Of a stretch of DNA of 64,000 nucleotides, positions 47,080 through 55,410 are shown piece by piece. The notes beneath the pieces are model-generated. The model was not told where the DNA came from, did no database searches, and saw only the letters and a program-made list of their open reading frames with translations. The stretch spans positions 1 to 64,000 of the forward strand of contig NC_017671.1 in NCBI RefSeq assembly GCF_000284595.1, read 5' to 3'. The position numbers and the translations under genes were made by a program. Origin of the DNA: Stenotrophomonas maltophilia D457 (GTDB taxonomy: Bacteria; Pseudomonadota; Gammaproteobacteria; Xanthomonadales; Xanthomonadaceae). Positions within the stretch are counted from its first letter, which is position 1. Every line of letters begins with the position of its first letter.

Positions 47080-47892
47080 ATGCCTGAACTGCCCGAAGTC
47101 GAAACCACCCGCCGCGGCCTGGCGCCGCACCTGCAGGGCCGCCGCGTGCATGGCGTGATCCTGCGCCGCGCCGACCTGCGCTGGCCGATTCCACCGGAAG
47201 TGGCCGAGCTGCTGCCGGGGCAGCGCATCGAGGACATCCGCCGGCGCGCCAAGTACCTGCTGCTGGATACCGCGATCGGCAGCGCGGTGCTGCACCTGGG
47301 CATGTCCGGCAGCCTGCGCGTGCTGCCCGGTGACACACCGCTGCGCGCCCACGACCATGTGGATATCAGTCTGGACAACGGCCGCCTGCTGCGCTTCAAC
47401 GACCCGCGCCGATTCGGCAGCCTGCTCTGGCAGCCCGCCGGTGAGATCCACCCGCTGCTGCAGGGGCTGGGCCCGGAGCCACTGGACGAGGGATTCGACG
47501 GCGACTACCTGTTTGCGCGCAGCCGTGGCCGCAGTGCGCCGGTGAAGACCTTCCTGATGGACCAGGCGGTGGTGGTGGGCGTGGGCAACATCTACGCCGC
47601 CGAGAGCCTGTTCAAGGCCGGCATCAGTCCGCTGCGCGAGGCTGGGAAGATCTCGCGCGAACGCTACCAGCGGCTGGCCGACGCGGTGAAGGAGATCCTG
47701 GGCTATGCCATCACCCGTGGCGGCACCACCCTGCGCGATTTCATCAGCCCCGATGGCGCGCCGGGCTACTTCGAACAGGAACTGCTGGTGTACGGCCGTG
47801 ACGGGCTGCCCTGCCCGAACTGTGGCCGCGCGCTGAAGCACGCCACCATCGGCCAGCGCGCCAGCGTCTGGTGCAGCCACTGCCAGCGCTGA
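47080..47892 (+). CDS. mutM: Formamidopyrimidine-DNA glycosylase (Fpg)
   Basis: A 270-residue base-excision repair enzyme that removes 8-oxoguanine and cleaves the strand. The N-terminal [13 protein letters not shown] carries the catalytic Pro and Glu right after the initiator Met. The C-terminal zinc finger has four Cys ([24 protein letters not shown]). The length and both ends match the family. An imperfect stem-loop (AACGGGCAG / CTGCCCGTT) about 22 bp after the stop is a weak terminator candidate. Confidence 0.96.
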   Translation: MPELPEVETTRRGLAPHLQGRRVHGVILRRADLRWPIPPEVAELLPGQRIEDIRRRAKYLLLDTAIGSAVLHLGMSGSLRVLPGDTPLRAHDHVDISLDNGRLLRFNDPRRFGSLLWQPAGEIHPLLQGLGPEPLDEGFDGDYLFARSRGRSAPVKTFLMDQAVVVGVGNIYAAESLFKAGISPLREAGKISRERYQRLADAVKEILGYAITRGGTTLRDFISPDGAPGYFEQELLVYGRDGLPCPNCGRALKHATIGQRASVWCSHCQR

Positions 47893-47997
47893 GCCGGCAG
47901 CCAGCGGCAGCTGAACGGGCAGGGCGCGTCTCCGCTGCCCGTTAACGTTTGTCTGCCTATGATGGCCGACCTTCCTCCCTGTGCCTGACGCGCCTGC

Positions 47998-49602
47998 ATG
48001 CAACGACGCGACTTCATCCGCAATGCCTCCCTCGCCCTGGCTGCATTCGGCCTGCCGTCCCTGCCCGCGTGCGCGGCCAGCAGGAGCGGCCAGATGGGCC
48101 TGCGCCGCCTCGGCCAGCCGCAACCGTTCGACTTCGCCACCCTGAAGGGCCAGGCGCGCGCGCTGGCGCAGGCGCCCTACAAGAGCCACAAGCGGGTGCT
48201 GCCGGGCCGTCTGGAAGGACTGGACTGGGACCAGTACCAGTCGATCGGCTACCGCCAGGACCATGCGCTGTGGGCCGACCAGCCCGGCAAGTTCCAGGCC
48301 AAGTTCTTCCACCTGGGCCTGTACTTCCATTCACCGGTGCGCATGTTCGACGTGGTCGACGGCAAGGCGCAGGAGCTGGCCTATGACGGCGCGGCGTTCA
48401 ACTACGGCAAGAGCGGCATCAAGGATGGCGAGCTGCCGGCCGACCTCGGCTTCGCCGGCTTCCGCCTGAACACCCGCAAGGACACTGACCGCGACTTCGC
48501 CGCCTTCCTCGGCGCCAGCTACTTCCGCGCGGTCGGCAAGGAAGGCCAGTACGGCCAGTCCGCGCGCGGCCTGGCGATCGACACCGGGATGGGCAAGCCG
48601 GAGGAATTCCCGGATTTCATCGCCTACTACCTGGAACAGCCATCGGCTGATTCGGACACGATCGTGGTCTACGGCCTGCTGGATTCACCCAGCGTGGCTG
48701 GCGCCTATCGCTTCGCGATCACCAATGGCGACGTGCTGCTGATGGACATCGACAGCGCGCTGTACCCGCGCAAGCCGATCGAGCGGCTCGGCATCGCACC
48801 GTGCACCAGCATGTACCAGGTGGGCGAGAACGACCGCCGCATGGCATGGGACTGGCGCCCGGAGATCCACGATACCGATGGCCTGTCGCTGTGGACCGGC
48901 GCTGGCGAATGGATCTGGCGGCCGCTGCTGAACCCGCGCAACCTGCGCTTCAACATGTTCGTGGACCGCAACCCGCGCGGCTTCGGCCTGCTGCAGCGCG
49001 ACCGCAATTTCGACCATTACCAGGACGACGGCGTGTTCTACGAGAAGCGCCCGTGCCTGTGGGTGGAGCCGAAGGGCGAATGGGGCGAGGGCTCGGTGCA
49101 GCTGGTGGAGATTCCCACCGTGGACGAGACGTTCGACAACATCGTGGCGTTCTGGAACCCGAAGGAAAAGCCGCAGCCGGGCCAGGAGCTGCTGGTCGGC
49201 TACCGCCTGTACTGGGGCGCCGAACCGCCGGCGCGCCCGCCGCTGGCGCACTGCGTGGCCAGCCGCACCGGCCTGGGCGGTGTGGTCGGCAAGAAGCGCG
49301 AGTACTTCAGCTGGCGCTTCGCGGTGGACTTCGAAGGGGGCGAGCTGGCCAGCCTGATCGACAAGGGTGAGGTCGAGGCGGTGGTGGAAGCCAGCCGTGG
49401 CCGGGTCGAGATCGTGTCGGCGCGCCCGCTGCGCGAGATCAACGGCTATCGCGCGATGTTCGACCTGGTGCCGCCGGAAGGCAGTACCGAGCAGATCGAC
49501 ATCCGCCTGTTCCTGCGCAGTGGCGGCAAGACGCTTACGGAAACCTGGCTGTACCAGTACACCCCGCCGCCGGCGGGTGCGCCGGAGCGCACGCTGTACT
49601 AA
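47998..49602 (+). CDS. opgD: Glucan biosynthesis protein D (OpgD/MdoD)
   Basis: A 534-residue periplasmic protein in osmoregulated periplasmic glucan synthesis, needed to shape the glucan backbone. The N-terminus MQRRDFIRNASLALAAFG has the twin-arginine export motif (RRDF) and ends with a cleavage region around ACAAS. The typical core (FDFATLKGQARALAQAPY and FHLGLYFHSPVRMFDV) is present. The length is normal. It is followed by the symmetric repeat region described under findings. Confidence 0.93.
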   Translation: MQRRDFIRNASLALAAFGLPSLPACAASRSGQMGLRRLGQPQPFDFATLKGQARALAQAPYKSHKRVLPGRLEGLDWDQYQSIGYRQDHALWADQPGKFQAKFFHLGLYFHSPVRMFDVVDGKAQELAYDGAAFNYGKSGIKDGELPADLGFAGFRLNTRKDTDRDFAAFLGASYFRAVGKEGQYGQSARGLAIDTGMGKPEEFPDFIAYYLEQPSADSDTIVVYGLLDSPSVAGAYRFAITNGDVLLMDIDSALYPRKPIERLGIAPCTSMYQVGENDRRMAWDWRPEIHDTDGLSLWTGAGEWIWRPLLNPRNLRFNMFVDRNPRGFGLLQRDRNFDHYQDDGVFYEKRPCLWVEPKGEWGEGSVQLVEIPTVDETFDNIVAFWNPKEKPQPGQELLVGYRLYWGAEPPARPPLAHCVASRTGLGGVVGKKREYFSWRFAVDFEGGELASLIDKGEVEAVVEASRGRVEIVSARPLREINGYRAMFDLVPPEGSTEQIDIRLFLRSGGKTLTETWLYQYTPPPAGAPERTLY

Positions 49603-49694
49603 GAGAGGGTTGGGTTTGCAGGGCTTGCAGCCCTGCACCTGCAGAGGCCAGAGCAACAGCAACAGCCGAAGCAGAAGCTGGTTTCCTGAGGGTA

Positions 49695-49796
49695 GGCGGG
49701 GTGGGTCCGGCGGCGGGAGACGCCGTAAACCCTTCCCTGGGGGCTTGGTCGCGGCATCCATGCCGCGAACACCCCCGCCACCGGACCCACCCCGCC
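49695..49796. repeat. Long palindromic repeat unit, copy A
   Basis: GGCGGGGTGGGTCCGG (49695-49710) pairs perfectly with CCGGACCCACCCCGCC (49781-49796). Inside is a 9-bp hairpin TCGCGGCAT-CC-ATGCCGCGA (49749-49768). On the minus strand this unit aligns with copy B through CATGGATG, CCAAGC, CAGGGA and a GCGTC-CCCGC stretch. Confidence 0.75.
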
Positions 49797-49832
49797 TTCG
49801 ACAGACCTCCGCGATCTGTCGGAATTGCTCAT

Positions 49833-49873
49833 GGGGTCAGATCCGTTTTACGAAGGAAAACGGATCTGACCCC
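49833..49873. repeat. GGGGTCAGATCC palindrome, copy 2
   Basis: A perfect 17-bp stem, GGGGTCAGATCCGTTTT (49833-49849) with AAAACGGATCTGACCCC (49857-49873), and a 7-base loop. It is related to the element at 13149-13188. Confidence 0.85.
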
Positions 49874-49899
49874 GGAATTTCATTCGATATCTGACAGAT

Positions 49900-49924
49900 G
49901 TGTCGACCAAGGTCGACACCTACC
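49900..49924. repeat. GTAGG-type palindrome
   Basis: GTGTCGACC-AA-GGTCGACAC followed by CTACC, the same type as the right unit at 36543-36567. Reading the minus strand it begins GGTAGGTGTCGACC. Confidence 0.72.
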
Positions 49925-49950
49925 AACAGCCGCGGCCAACTGTCAGAGGT

Positions 49951-50046
49951 GGGGCGGTGTCGGAGTGCGGGGTGTCAGCCGCATGGATGCGGCTGCCAAG
50001 CTTACAGGGACGTACTTGCAGCGTCCCCGCAGTCCGACACCGCCCC
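49951..50046. repeat. Long palindromic repeat unit, copy B
   Basis: The 22-base arms GGGGCGGTGTCGGAGTGCGGGG (49951-49972; shown here by its ends) and 50025-50046 pair with one mismatch. Inside is an 8-bp hairpin AGCCGCAT-GG-ATGCGGCT (49977-49994). It is oriented opposite to copy A. Confidence 0.75.
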
Positions 50047-50082
50047 GCCATCACACGCAATGCCAGCTCTTGCTGTTGCTGT

Positions 50083-50105
50083 TGCCGGCCAGCGGCCGGC
50101 ACTAC
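50083..50105. repeat. Single GTAG-type palindrome
   Basis: TGCCGGCCAGCGGCCGGCACTAC, a solitary copy of the unit seen in pairs at 24784 and 25745. Confidence 0.75.
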
Positions 50106-50144
50106 CGCGGGTGCAGGGCTGCAAGCCCTGCAAAAGAACACCCC

Positions 50145-50765
50145 TTACAGCGGCAGGGGCGCCTGCGCCGGATCGATCCGCCCTTCACCGCGGGTGATCT
50201 TCTTGAACTCGGCACGGCTGACCGACACGTAGCGGTCGTTGCCACCGATCTCCACCTGCGGGCCATCCTTCACCGCATGGCCATGTTCGTCCACGCGTAC
50301 CGTCATCGTTGCCTTCTTGCCGCTGTGGCAGATGGTCTTGATTTCCTGCATCTCGTCGGCCCAGGCCAGCAGGTACTGGCTGCCCTCGAACAGCTCGCCG
50401 CGGAAGTCGGTACGCAACCCGTAGCACAGCACCGGAATGCGCAGCTGGTCGACCACTTCGCTGAGCTGCCAGACCTGGGCGCGGGTCAGGAACTGCGCCT
50501 CGTCCACCAGCACGCAGCCCATCGGGCCGTTGGCCGCCAGATCCTGCTCCACCCAGCGCTGCAGGTCGGTATCGCGGTCGAAGGCCATGCCATCGGCGCG
50601 CAGGCCGATCCGCGAGGCGACCACGCCGGCGCCGGCGCGGTCGTCCAGGCGCGGGGTCAGGATCGCCACCCGCATGCCGCGCTCGCGGTAGTTGTGTGCG
50701 CTCTGCAGCAGGGTAGTGGTCTTGCCGGCGTTCATCGCCGAGTAGTAGAAGTAGAGCTTGGCCAT
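50145..50765 (-). CDS. tdk: Thymidine kinase (type II)
   Basis: A 206-residue salvage enzyme that phosphorylates thymidine with ATP. The P-loop [11 protein letters not shown] (about 7-17), the Walker B-like VLVDEAQFL and the substrate region [15 protein letters not shown] are typical. The zinc-binding Cys/His set of the E. coli type is incomplete here: the ICxCGRKA position reads ICHSGKKAT and the later VCRKHY position reads VSRAEF. The enzyme therefore probably lacks the structural zinc. It is 9 bp downstream of the Sel1-like gene, suggesting one operon. Confidence 0.93.
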   Translation of the reverse strand: MAKLYFYYSAMNAGKTTTLLQSAHNYRERGMRVAILTPRLDDRAGAGVVASRIGLRADGMAFDRDTDLQRWVEQDLAANGPMGCVLVDEAQFLTRAQVWQLSEVVDQLRIPVLCYGLRTDFRGELFEGSQYLLAWADEMQEIKTICHSGKKATMTVRVDEHGHAVKDGPQVEIGGNDRYVSVSRAEFKKITRGEGRIDPAQAPLPL

Positions 50766-50774
50766 CGGCCAATT

Positions 50775-51503
50775 CTAGTCGCCACCCGGCCCGCCGTCGC
50801 GGATCTGCTGCGGTGCACCGATCTCGATGCTGGGCGCAAGCGCTGGCCGCCAGTAGTTGTCCTGCAGGCACCAGTAGTCGGCGGCCTTCCAGTAGTCGTT
50901 GTCGTAGACGATGTTGCCTGGTGTTGCGATGCCCTGCTCGTCGCCGCGGCGCTGCACGACGACCAGGGCCGAGCTCACGTAGCCGACGCGGCTGCCGGTG
51001 ATCTGCCGGCGCCCGTCGCTGAGCGCCCGTTCCATGCGGGGCTTGGCTACGCGGTCGCCATAGTCGGCGTATACCTGTTGGCCGCGCTCGATCGCCTGTG
51101 CCTGCTGCAGCGGATCAAGGCGTGCCCAGTAGTGTTCCCGCAGGACCAGGAAGTCGTGGTACATGCGCTCGGCGGCCAGGTCCATCCAGATGTAGGCCAT
51201 CACCGGGTCCGGCGCAGTGCCGATACCCTCCTGGTACAGCCTTGCCACCATTGCCTGGGAGAACTTGTCGGCGTAGCGTGCCGAGCGTTTGTAGTAGACC
51301 AGGGCCCTGGCGGGCTGTTTATCCTGTTCGGCCCGTTGGGCCATGCTTCGCCAGAAGAGGTCCGGGTGCGAATCGAAAAACCCTCCGGTCAGGACGGTGG
51401 GCGGAATCCGTCGCGGGGCCTCAACCGGACATTCCTTTGCGGCGACGGCAGCGGCCGTCGACAGAAGCAGCAACAGGCAGAGTGGAGCGTGTTTCGCCTT
51501 CAT
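50775..51503 (-). CDS. Secreted Sel1-like repeat protein, paralogue 1
   Basis: A 242-residue protein with a signal peptide (about 1-25, LCLLLLLSTAAAVAAKE). A Sel1/TPR-type helical region (ALVYYKRSARYADKFSQAMVARLYQEG and PVMAYIWMDLAAER) is followed by a conserved GQQVYADYGDRVAKPRMERAL block. The ATG at 51503 is supported by AGGAGG six bases upstream. It is clearly related to the next upstream gene (51542-52213) in order of blocks: helical repeat, MDLAAER, then YAxxGDxxAxPRxEREL. The function is unknown. Confidence 0.7.
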   Translation of the reverse strand: MKAKHAPLCLLLLLSTAAAVAAKECPVEAPRRIPPTVLTGGFFDSHPDLFWRSMAQRAEQDKQPARALVYYKRSARYADKFSQAMVARLYQEGIGTAPDPVMAYIWMDLAAERMYHDFLVLREHYWARLDPLQQAQAIERGQQVYADYGDRVAKPRMERALSDGRRQITGSRVGYVSSALVVVQRRGDEQGIATPGNIVYDNDYWKAADYWCLQDNYWRPALAPSIEIGAPQQIRDGGPGGD

Positions 51504-51541
51504 GATCGCCCTCCTGGCCATGGCCATGGAAAAAACCAACG

Positions 51542-52213
51542 TCATCGCCCCGACTTCGCCAACGCCTCGTCCTGCCATTGCCGGTAGGCCACCGGATCCC
51601 AGTAACGGGCCAGCTGGTGCTTCTCCGGTTGCAGCACGCGCGGCCCGGCATCGCCGCGGCCCTGGCTGCGCATGGCGCCGCTCCAGCCGGCGCGGCTGCC
51701 GGTCTGCTGCATGCTGCCGGCGCGCAGCTCGCGTTCCAGCCGCGGTGTGGCGGCGGGGTCACCGAACTCGGCGTACAGCGCGCGGCCCTCGCGCACCGCA
51801 CGCTCGCGTTCGTCGGCGGACAGCGCCTCCCAGAAGCGTTCACGCTGCACCACCAGCCACTCGGTGCCGCGCTCGGCCGCCAGGTCCATCCACGCGTAGC
51901 CCAGGGCGCGGTCAGCCGGGCCGCCTTGCCCGTTCCAGAGCATGTCGGCCAGCGCTGCCTGTGACAGCTTGTCGCCGTAGCGCGCGGCATTGCGGAAGTC
52001 GATGCGGGCTTCTTCGTGGCGGCCCCGTTCGCGGGCCTGCATGCCGAGCCCACGGAAGCGCAGGTCCGGATGGTAGACGAGGAACTCGTGCGACTGCAGC
52101 ACGATCGCTTCATAGGCATCCGTGCGCGGCGGCGGGCCGGACCCGGCCGCAGGCAGGGCCAGCAGGCCGAGCAGGGCGGCCGCAAGCGGACGGGCGATGA
52201 CAGTCGGGGACAT
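51542..52213 (-). CDS. Secreted Sel1-like repeat protein, paralogue 2
   Basis: A 223-residue relative of the 50775-51503 protein. It has a signal peptide (about 1-24, LAAALLGLLALPAAG), the repeat stretch EARIDFRNAARYGDKLSQAALADMLWNGQ, YAWMDLAAERG, and ALYAEFGDPAATPRLERELRAG. AGGAG precedes the ATG at 52213. The 38-bp spacing to the next gene and 9 bp from there to tdk suggest a three-gene operon. No enzymatic motif is visible. Confidence 0.7.
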   Translation of the reverse strand: MSPTVIARPLAAALLGLLALPAAGSGPPPRTDAYEAIVLQSHEFLVYHPDLRFRGLGMQARERGRHEEARIDFRNAARYGDKLSQAALADMLWNGQGGPADRALGYAWMDLAAERGTEWLVVQRERFWEALSADERERAVREGRALYAEFGDPAATPRLERELRAGSMQQTGSRAGWSGAMRSQGRGDAGPRVLQPEKHQLARYWDPVAYRQWQDEALAKSGR

Positions 52214-52312
52214 GGACCACGCTCCTGTGTTCCGGTGCCGATTCAATACCTTACGGGCGGGCGCCATGCAAGTCAGGTGGGCCTGCCGGCACCCCGCTAC
52301 AATCCTGTCCCC

Positions 52313-54289
52313 ATGCACGGTCTGAATCCTCCCCAAGCTGCCGCGGTCCTGCACGTCGAAGGCCCGTTGCTGGTGCTCGCCGGCGCCGGCAGCGGCAAGA
52401 CGCGCGTGATCGTGGAGAAGATTGCCCACCTGATCGGCTGTGGCCGCTACCCGGCCCGCCGCATCGCTGCGATCACCTTCACCAACAAGTCGGCCAAGGA
52501 AATGCGCGAGCGCGTGGCCAAGCGCCTGCGCGAGCAGGACGCCGACGAGGTGACCATCTGTACCTTCCATGCGCTGGGCCTGAAGTTCCTGCAGATCGAA
52601 CATGCCGCCGTGGGCCTGAAGCGCGGTTTCTCGATCTTCGATGCCGATGATGCCGCCGCGCAGATCAAGGACCTGATGTACGGCGCCAAGCCCGATGACA
52701 TCGAGGACATGAAGAACCTGGTGTCGCGCGCGAAGAACGCTGGCCTGTCGCCCGAACAGGCGATGGCCGCCGCGCGCAGCAACCGCGAGAAGGAAGCGGC
52801 CAGCGTCTACGAGCGCTACCAGCTGCGGCTGACCGCGTTCAATGCGGTCGACTTCGACGACCTGATCCGCCTGCCGGTGCAGATCCTGGAAGAGAACCCG
52901 GAGATCGCGCTGGCCTGGCGCGAGCGCATCGGCTACCTGCTGGTGGACGAATGCCAGGACACCAACGACGCGCAGTACCGCCTGCTCAAGCAGCTGGCCG
53001 GTGAGAAGGGCAACTTCACCTGCGTCGGCGACGATGACCAGTCGATCTACGCCTGGCGCGGCGCCAATCCCGAAAACCTGCAGCAGATGGGGCGCGATTA
53101 CCCCACGCTGGAAATCATCAAGCTGGAGCAGAACTACCGCTGCTCCAACCGCGTGCTGCGCGCCGCCAACGCGCTGATCGCCAACAATCCGCATGAGCAC
53201 CTGAAGAAGCTGTGGAGCGACCAGGCCGACGGCGAACGCATCCGCGTGTGGGAATGCCGCAACAGCGAACATGAAGCGGAGAAGGTCGCCGCCGAGATCG
53301 CCTTCGTGGCGCAATCGCGCAACGTGCCGTGGAGTGACTTCTGCATCCTGTTCCGCGGCAACTTCCAGTCGCGCCCGCTGGAAAAGGCGATGCAGCTACT
53401 GCGCATTCCCTATCACCTGACCGGCGGCACCATGTTCCTGGAGCGCCAGGAAGTGAAGGACACGCTGGCCTGGCTGCGCCTGCTGGTGAACCCGGACGAC
53501 GACACCGCGTTCATGCGTGCGGTGCAGTCACCCAAGCGCGATGTCGGTGCCGGCACGCTGGCCAGGCTGGCCGAACTGGCGCAGGAAAAAGACATGCCGA
53601 TGGCGCATGTGGCCGAAACCATCGGTGCCCTGCAGCAGCTCCCACCGCGCGCGGCCAACAGCCTGGCGCGCTTCACCGACATCCTGCGCGACCTGCGTGC
53701 ACAGATGCGCCAGGTGACGTCCGGCGACATGATCCGCAAGGTGGCCAAGGAATCCGGGTTGCTGAGCGAGCTGCGCCAGCAGGCCAAGGAAGAGGCCAGC
53801 TACCAGCGCCGCGCAAACAACATCGAGGAACTGGCGCAGTGGTTCGAGGGCGGCCCGCGCGGTGCAACCGCCGCCGACCTGGCCGGCCAGCTGGCGCTGC
53901 TGTCGCGCAGCGACAAGGACGAGGGCGGCAACCAGGTGCGCATGATGACCCTGCACGCTTCCAAGGGCCTGGAATTCCCGTACGTGTTCATCGTCGGCTG
54001 CGAGGACGGCGTGCTGCCGCACCAGGTCAGCCTGGACGAGGGCAACCTGCAGGAAGAACGGCGCCTGCTGTACGTGGGCATTACCCGCGCCAAGATCCAG
54101 CTGTGGATGAGCTACAGCAAGCTGACGCGCAAGTTCGGCGAACATGTGCGGTTGAAGCCAAGCCGGTTCTTCGAGGAGATTCCGGCCGAGGAAATCCAGC
54201 GCGACGGTGCCGACCCGGTGGCCGATGCGGCGCGGAAGAAGGAGCGGGCGAGTGCCGGGTTGGCGGCGATCGAGGCGTTGTTCGACTAA
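52313..54289 (+). CDS. rep: ATP-dependent DNA helicase Rep
   Basis: A 658-residue superfamily 1 helicase that moves 3' to 5' and helps replication forks past obstacles. Walker A is AGAGSGKT (23-30). The motifs TFTNKSAKEMRERV (Ia), LVDECQDTND (II), GDDDQSIYAWRGA (III), QNYRC (IV) and TLHASKGLEFPYV/YVGITRA (V-VI) follow in order. The overall sequence resembles Rep more than UvrD. The start is at 52313 because MHGLNPPQAAAVL is the usual N-terminus. It is divergent from the Sel1-like pair. Confidence 0.93.
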   Translation: MHGLNPPQAAAVLHVEGPLLVLAGAGSGKTRVIVEKIAHLIGCGRYPARRIAAITFTNKSAKEMRERVAKRLREQDADEVTICTFHALGLKFLQIEHAAVGLKRGFSIFDADDAAAQIKDLMYGAKPDDIEDMKNLVSRAKNAGLSPEQAMAAARSNREKEAASVYERYQLRLTAFNAVDFDDLIRLPVQILEENPEIALAWRERIGYLLVDECQDTNDAQYRLLKQLAGEKGNFTCVGDDDQSIYAWRGANPENLQQMGRDYPTLEIIKLEQNYRCSNRVLRAANALIANNPHEHLKKLWSDQADGERIRVWECRNSEHEAEKVAAEIAFVAQSRNVPWSDFCILFRGNFQSRPLEKAMQLLRIPYHLTGGTMFLERQEVKDTLAWLRLLVNPDDDTAFMRAVQSPKRDVGAGTLARLAELAQEKDMPMAHVAETIGALQQLPPRAANSLARFTDILRDLRAQMRQVTSGDMIRKVAKESGLLSELRQQAKEEASYQRRANNIEELAQWFEGGPRGATAADLAGQLALLSRSDKDEGGNQVRMMTLHASKGLEFPYVFIVGCEDGVLPHQVSLDEGNLQEERRLLYVGITRAKIQLWMSYSKLTRKFGEHVRLKPSRFFEEIPAEEIQRDGADPVADAARKKERASAGLAAIEALFD

Positions 54290-54821
54290 GTGGGGTCTGA
54301 ACACTCCTCGTTGAGCGCAGCATTCCCTCTTTAGAGTCGAGCCACGCTCGACTATTGCGTGCCACATCGCGCCCCATCGGGCACCCACCGGCAAGTATCC
54401 ACCGCACCCGATCCATCAAAACAGGCTCCGGCACGCCAGCAAGCACCTGTTCCAGGTAGTCCAATGGATGCATCTGTCGTTGCAGCAGCGCCCGTAACTG
54501 CAGAACGTCGGGCGCTCGCTGTTTCGCATCCAGTGAAACCCGCAGCAGCAAATGCTGCGAGCGCCTATCCAACCACAGCACTGGAACGTCTCTGCAGTGA
54601 ATCCGGAAAGCGCCGTCTGCATGTCGTTCGACGAGCTGGAATCCCTGCCTCGGCTGTGCCTTCACGAACTGGACCGCTTGGCGACGCAGCTGCGAATAGC
54701 GCACGCCAGAGAGGCTCTGGAACGCGAGAGGTGAGGGTATGGGCGGTACCGACCACTGGCGCGGTACCGCAATCACTGGGGCGAGGCACAGCGCCATCGC
54801 CACCCAAGGGTGCCGCACCAC
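54081..54821 (-). CDS. Secreted protein of unknown function, convergent with rep
   Basis: The frame starts at a GTG (54821) adjacent to the TGA of the upstream gene (54822-54824), or at an internal ATG (54797) with a better signal-like start (MALCLAPVIAV). The N-terminal 160 residues look protein-like, with Arg/Gln-rich helices such as SGVRYSQLRRQAVQFVKAQPRQGF. The frame then runs through a degenerate SMAG hairpin and 209 bp into rep on the opposite strand. The true end is probably lost, so the 3' part is doubtful. I do not recognise a family. Confidence 0.4.
   Translation of the reverse strand: MVRHPWVAMALCLAPVIAVPRQWSVPPIPSPLAFQSLSGVRYSQLRRQAVQFVKAQPRQGFQLVERHADGAFRIHCRDVPVLWLDRRSQHLLLRVSLDAKQRAPDVLQLRALLQRQMHPLDYLEQVLAGVPEPVLMDRVRWILAGGCPMGRDVARNSRAWLDSKEGMLRSTRSVQTPLSRTTPRSPPTRHSPAPSSAPHRPPGRHRRAGFPRPESPRRTGLASTAHVRRTCASACCSSSTAGSWRG
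54331..54354. repeat. Degenerate SMAG-like hairpin
   Basis: TTAGAGTCGAGCCACGCTCGACTA has the outline of the GTAGAGCCGAGC unit with TTAG in place of GTAG and a GTCGAGC stem. It lies 40 bp after rep. Confidence 0.5.
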
Positions 54822-55178
54822 TCAGCCCTCCGGCTGCAGGCGCGTGCTGGCGTGCGCGGTGAGTCCCAGCCCGGCCATGATCAGACCTTCCATGACCCGC
54901 GGGCCGACGTACTGCTCCAGTTCGCCGTTCTCGCGGGCGCGCTGAGCGGCCAGCAGGATCTCCAGCACCACGCGCAGGCCCGCCAACGAACAGTCGGTGT
55001 CGGCCAGGGCCAATCGTCGGCCGGGCATCTGATGCCGTTCCGGCCAGGGTTGGCCATCGGAAGCAGCGCCGGAGCCGATGCTGTGCAGCAGGGCAATGAG
55101 GGTGCTCGGATCCAGCGCCGGCCCGTTCGCGGGCACGTCGTGGATTGGGTGCGGGGCAGGGGAGTGGGGCTGGGTCAT
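54822..55178 (-). CDS. Small protein with a structured leader
   Basis: A 118-residue protein that starts with a Pro/His-rich stretch (MTQPHSPAPHPIHDVPANGP). Helices follow (STLIALLHSIGSG, GLRVVLEILLAAQRARENGELEQYV, VMEGLIMAGLGLTAHAST). AAGGAG lies seven bases before the ATG at 55178. About 240 bp upstream are folded into several hairpins (see 55205-55410). It may belong to the group of short, multi-copy orphan proteins seen in Pseudomonas and Xanthomonadaceae, but this is only an impression. A downstream gene starts adjacent to its stop. Confidence 0.6.
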   Translation of the reverse strand: MTQPHSPAPHPIHDVPANGPALDPSTLIALLHSIGSGAASDGQPWPERHQMPGRRLALADTDCSLAGLRVVLEILLAAQRARENGELEQYVGPRVMEGLIMAGLGLTAHASTRLQPEG

Positions 55179-55204
55179 GGCTGGGCTCCTTGCGTGCAGG
55201 CAGA

Positions 55205-55410
55205 AGCCGCCACCGATAAAGGTGGCGGACGATGCATGGTTCGAAACCCCGTGTGTGGATGACCGGGCAGGCTCTAGGCCTCCACGCATCGCCCGCCATA
55301 GCCGGCCGACGGATTGCCAGCCGGCACCGCACGAGGCGGTGCCGGCTGGCAACGTGCAAACAACATCCACACAACCGGGGTTTCGAATCCCGACCACCAG
55401 TGCTCGGTGG
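55205..55410 (-). ncRNA. Structured leader with nested hairpins
   Basis: The elements are: an 8-bp hairpin CCGCCACC/GGTGGCGG (55207-55228), an outer inverted repeat (55240-55261 with 55364-55387, about 22 bp with two extra bases in one arm), a perfect 17-bp hairpin inside it (55314-55330 with 55336-55352, 5-base loop), and CCACC/GGTGG (55394-55410). On the minus strand this precedes the small gene at 54822-55178. It could be a folded RNA leader or a DNA repeat element; expression is not shown. Confidence 0.5.

Larger units (their letters stand above)
49603..50144. repeat. Symmetric repeat assembly between opgD and tdk
   Basis: No gene is seen in this 541-bp gap. From the outside inward it holds identical 21-mers in inverted orientation (49617-49637 and 50112-50132), inverted GCAACAGCAACAGC tracts (49653-49666, 50072-50085), and two about 100-base imperfect palindromes (49695-49796 and 49951-50046). 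Between them lie a GGGGTCAGATCC hairpin (49833-49873) and a GTAGG-type hairpin (49900-49924). A GTAGTGCCGGCC hairpin is at 50083-50105. Confidence 0.8.

Noticed and set aside
49701..51587. 628-codon plus-strand frame across the repeat region and tdk
   Set aside because: It runs antisense to tdk and a Sel1-like gene and through palindromic repeats, so it is not coding.
55370..55400. tRNA 3'-end look-alike (GTTTCGAATCCCGACCACCA)
   Set aside because: No acceptor partner, D-arm or anticodon arm can be folded upstream. The sequence is explained as the right arm of the inverted repeat 55240-55261 / 55364-55387.
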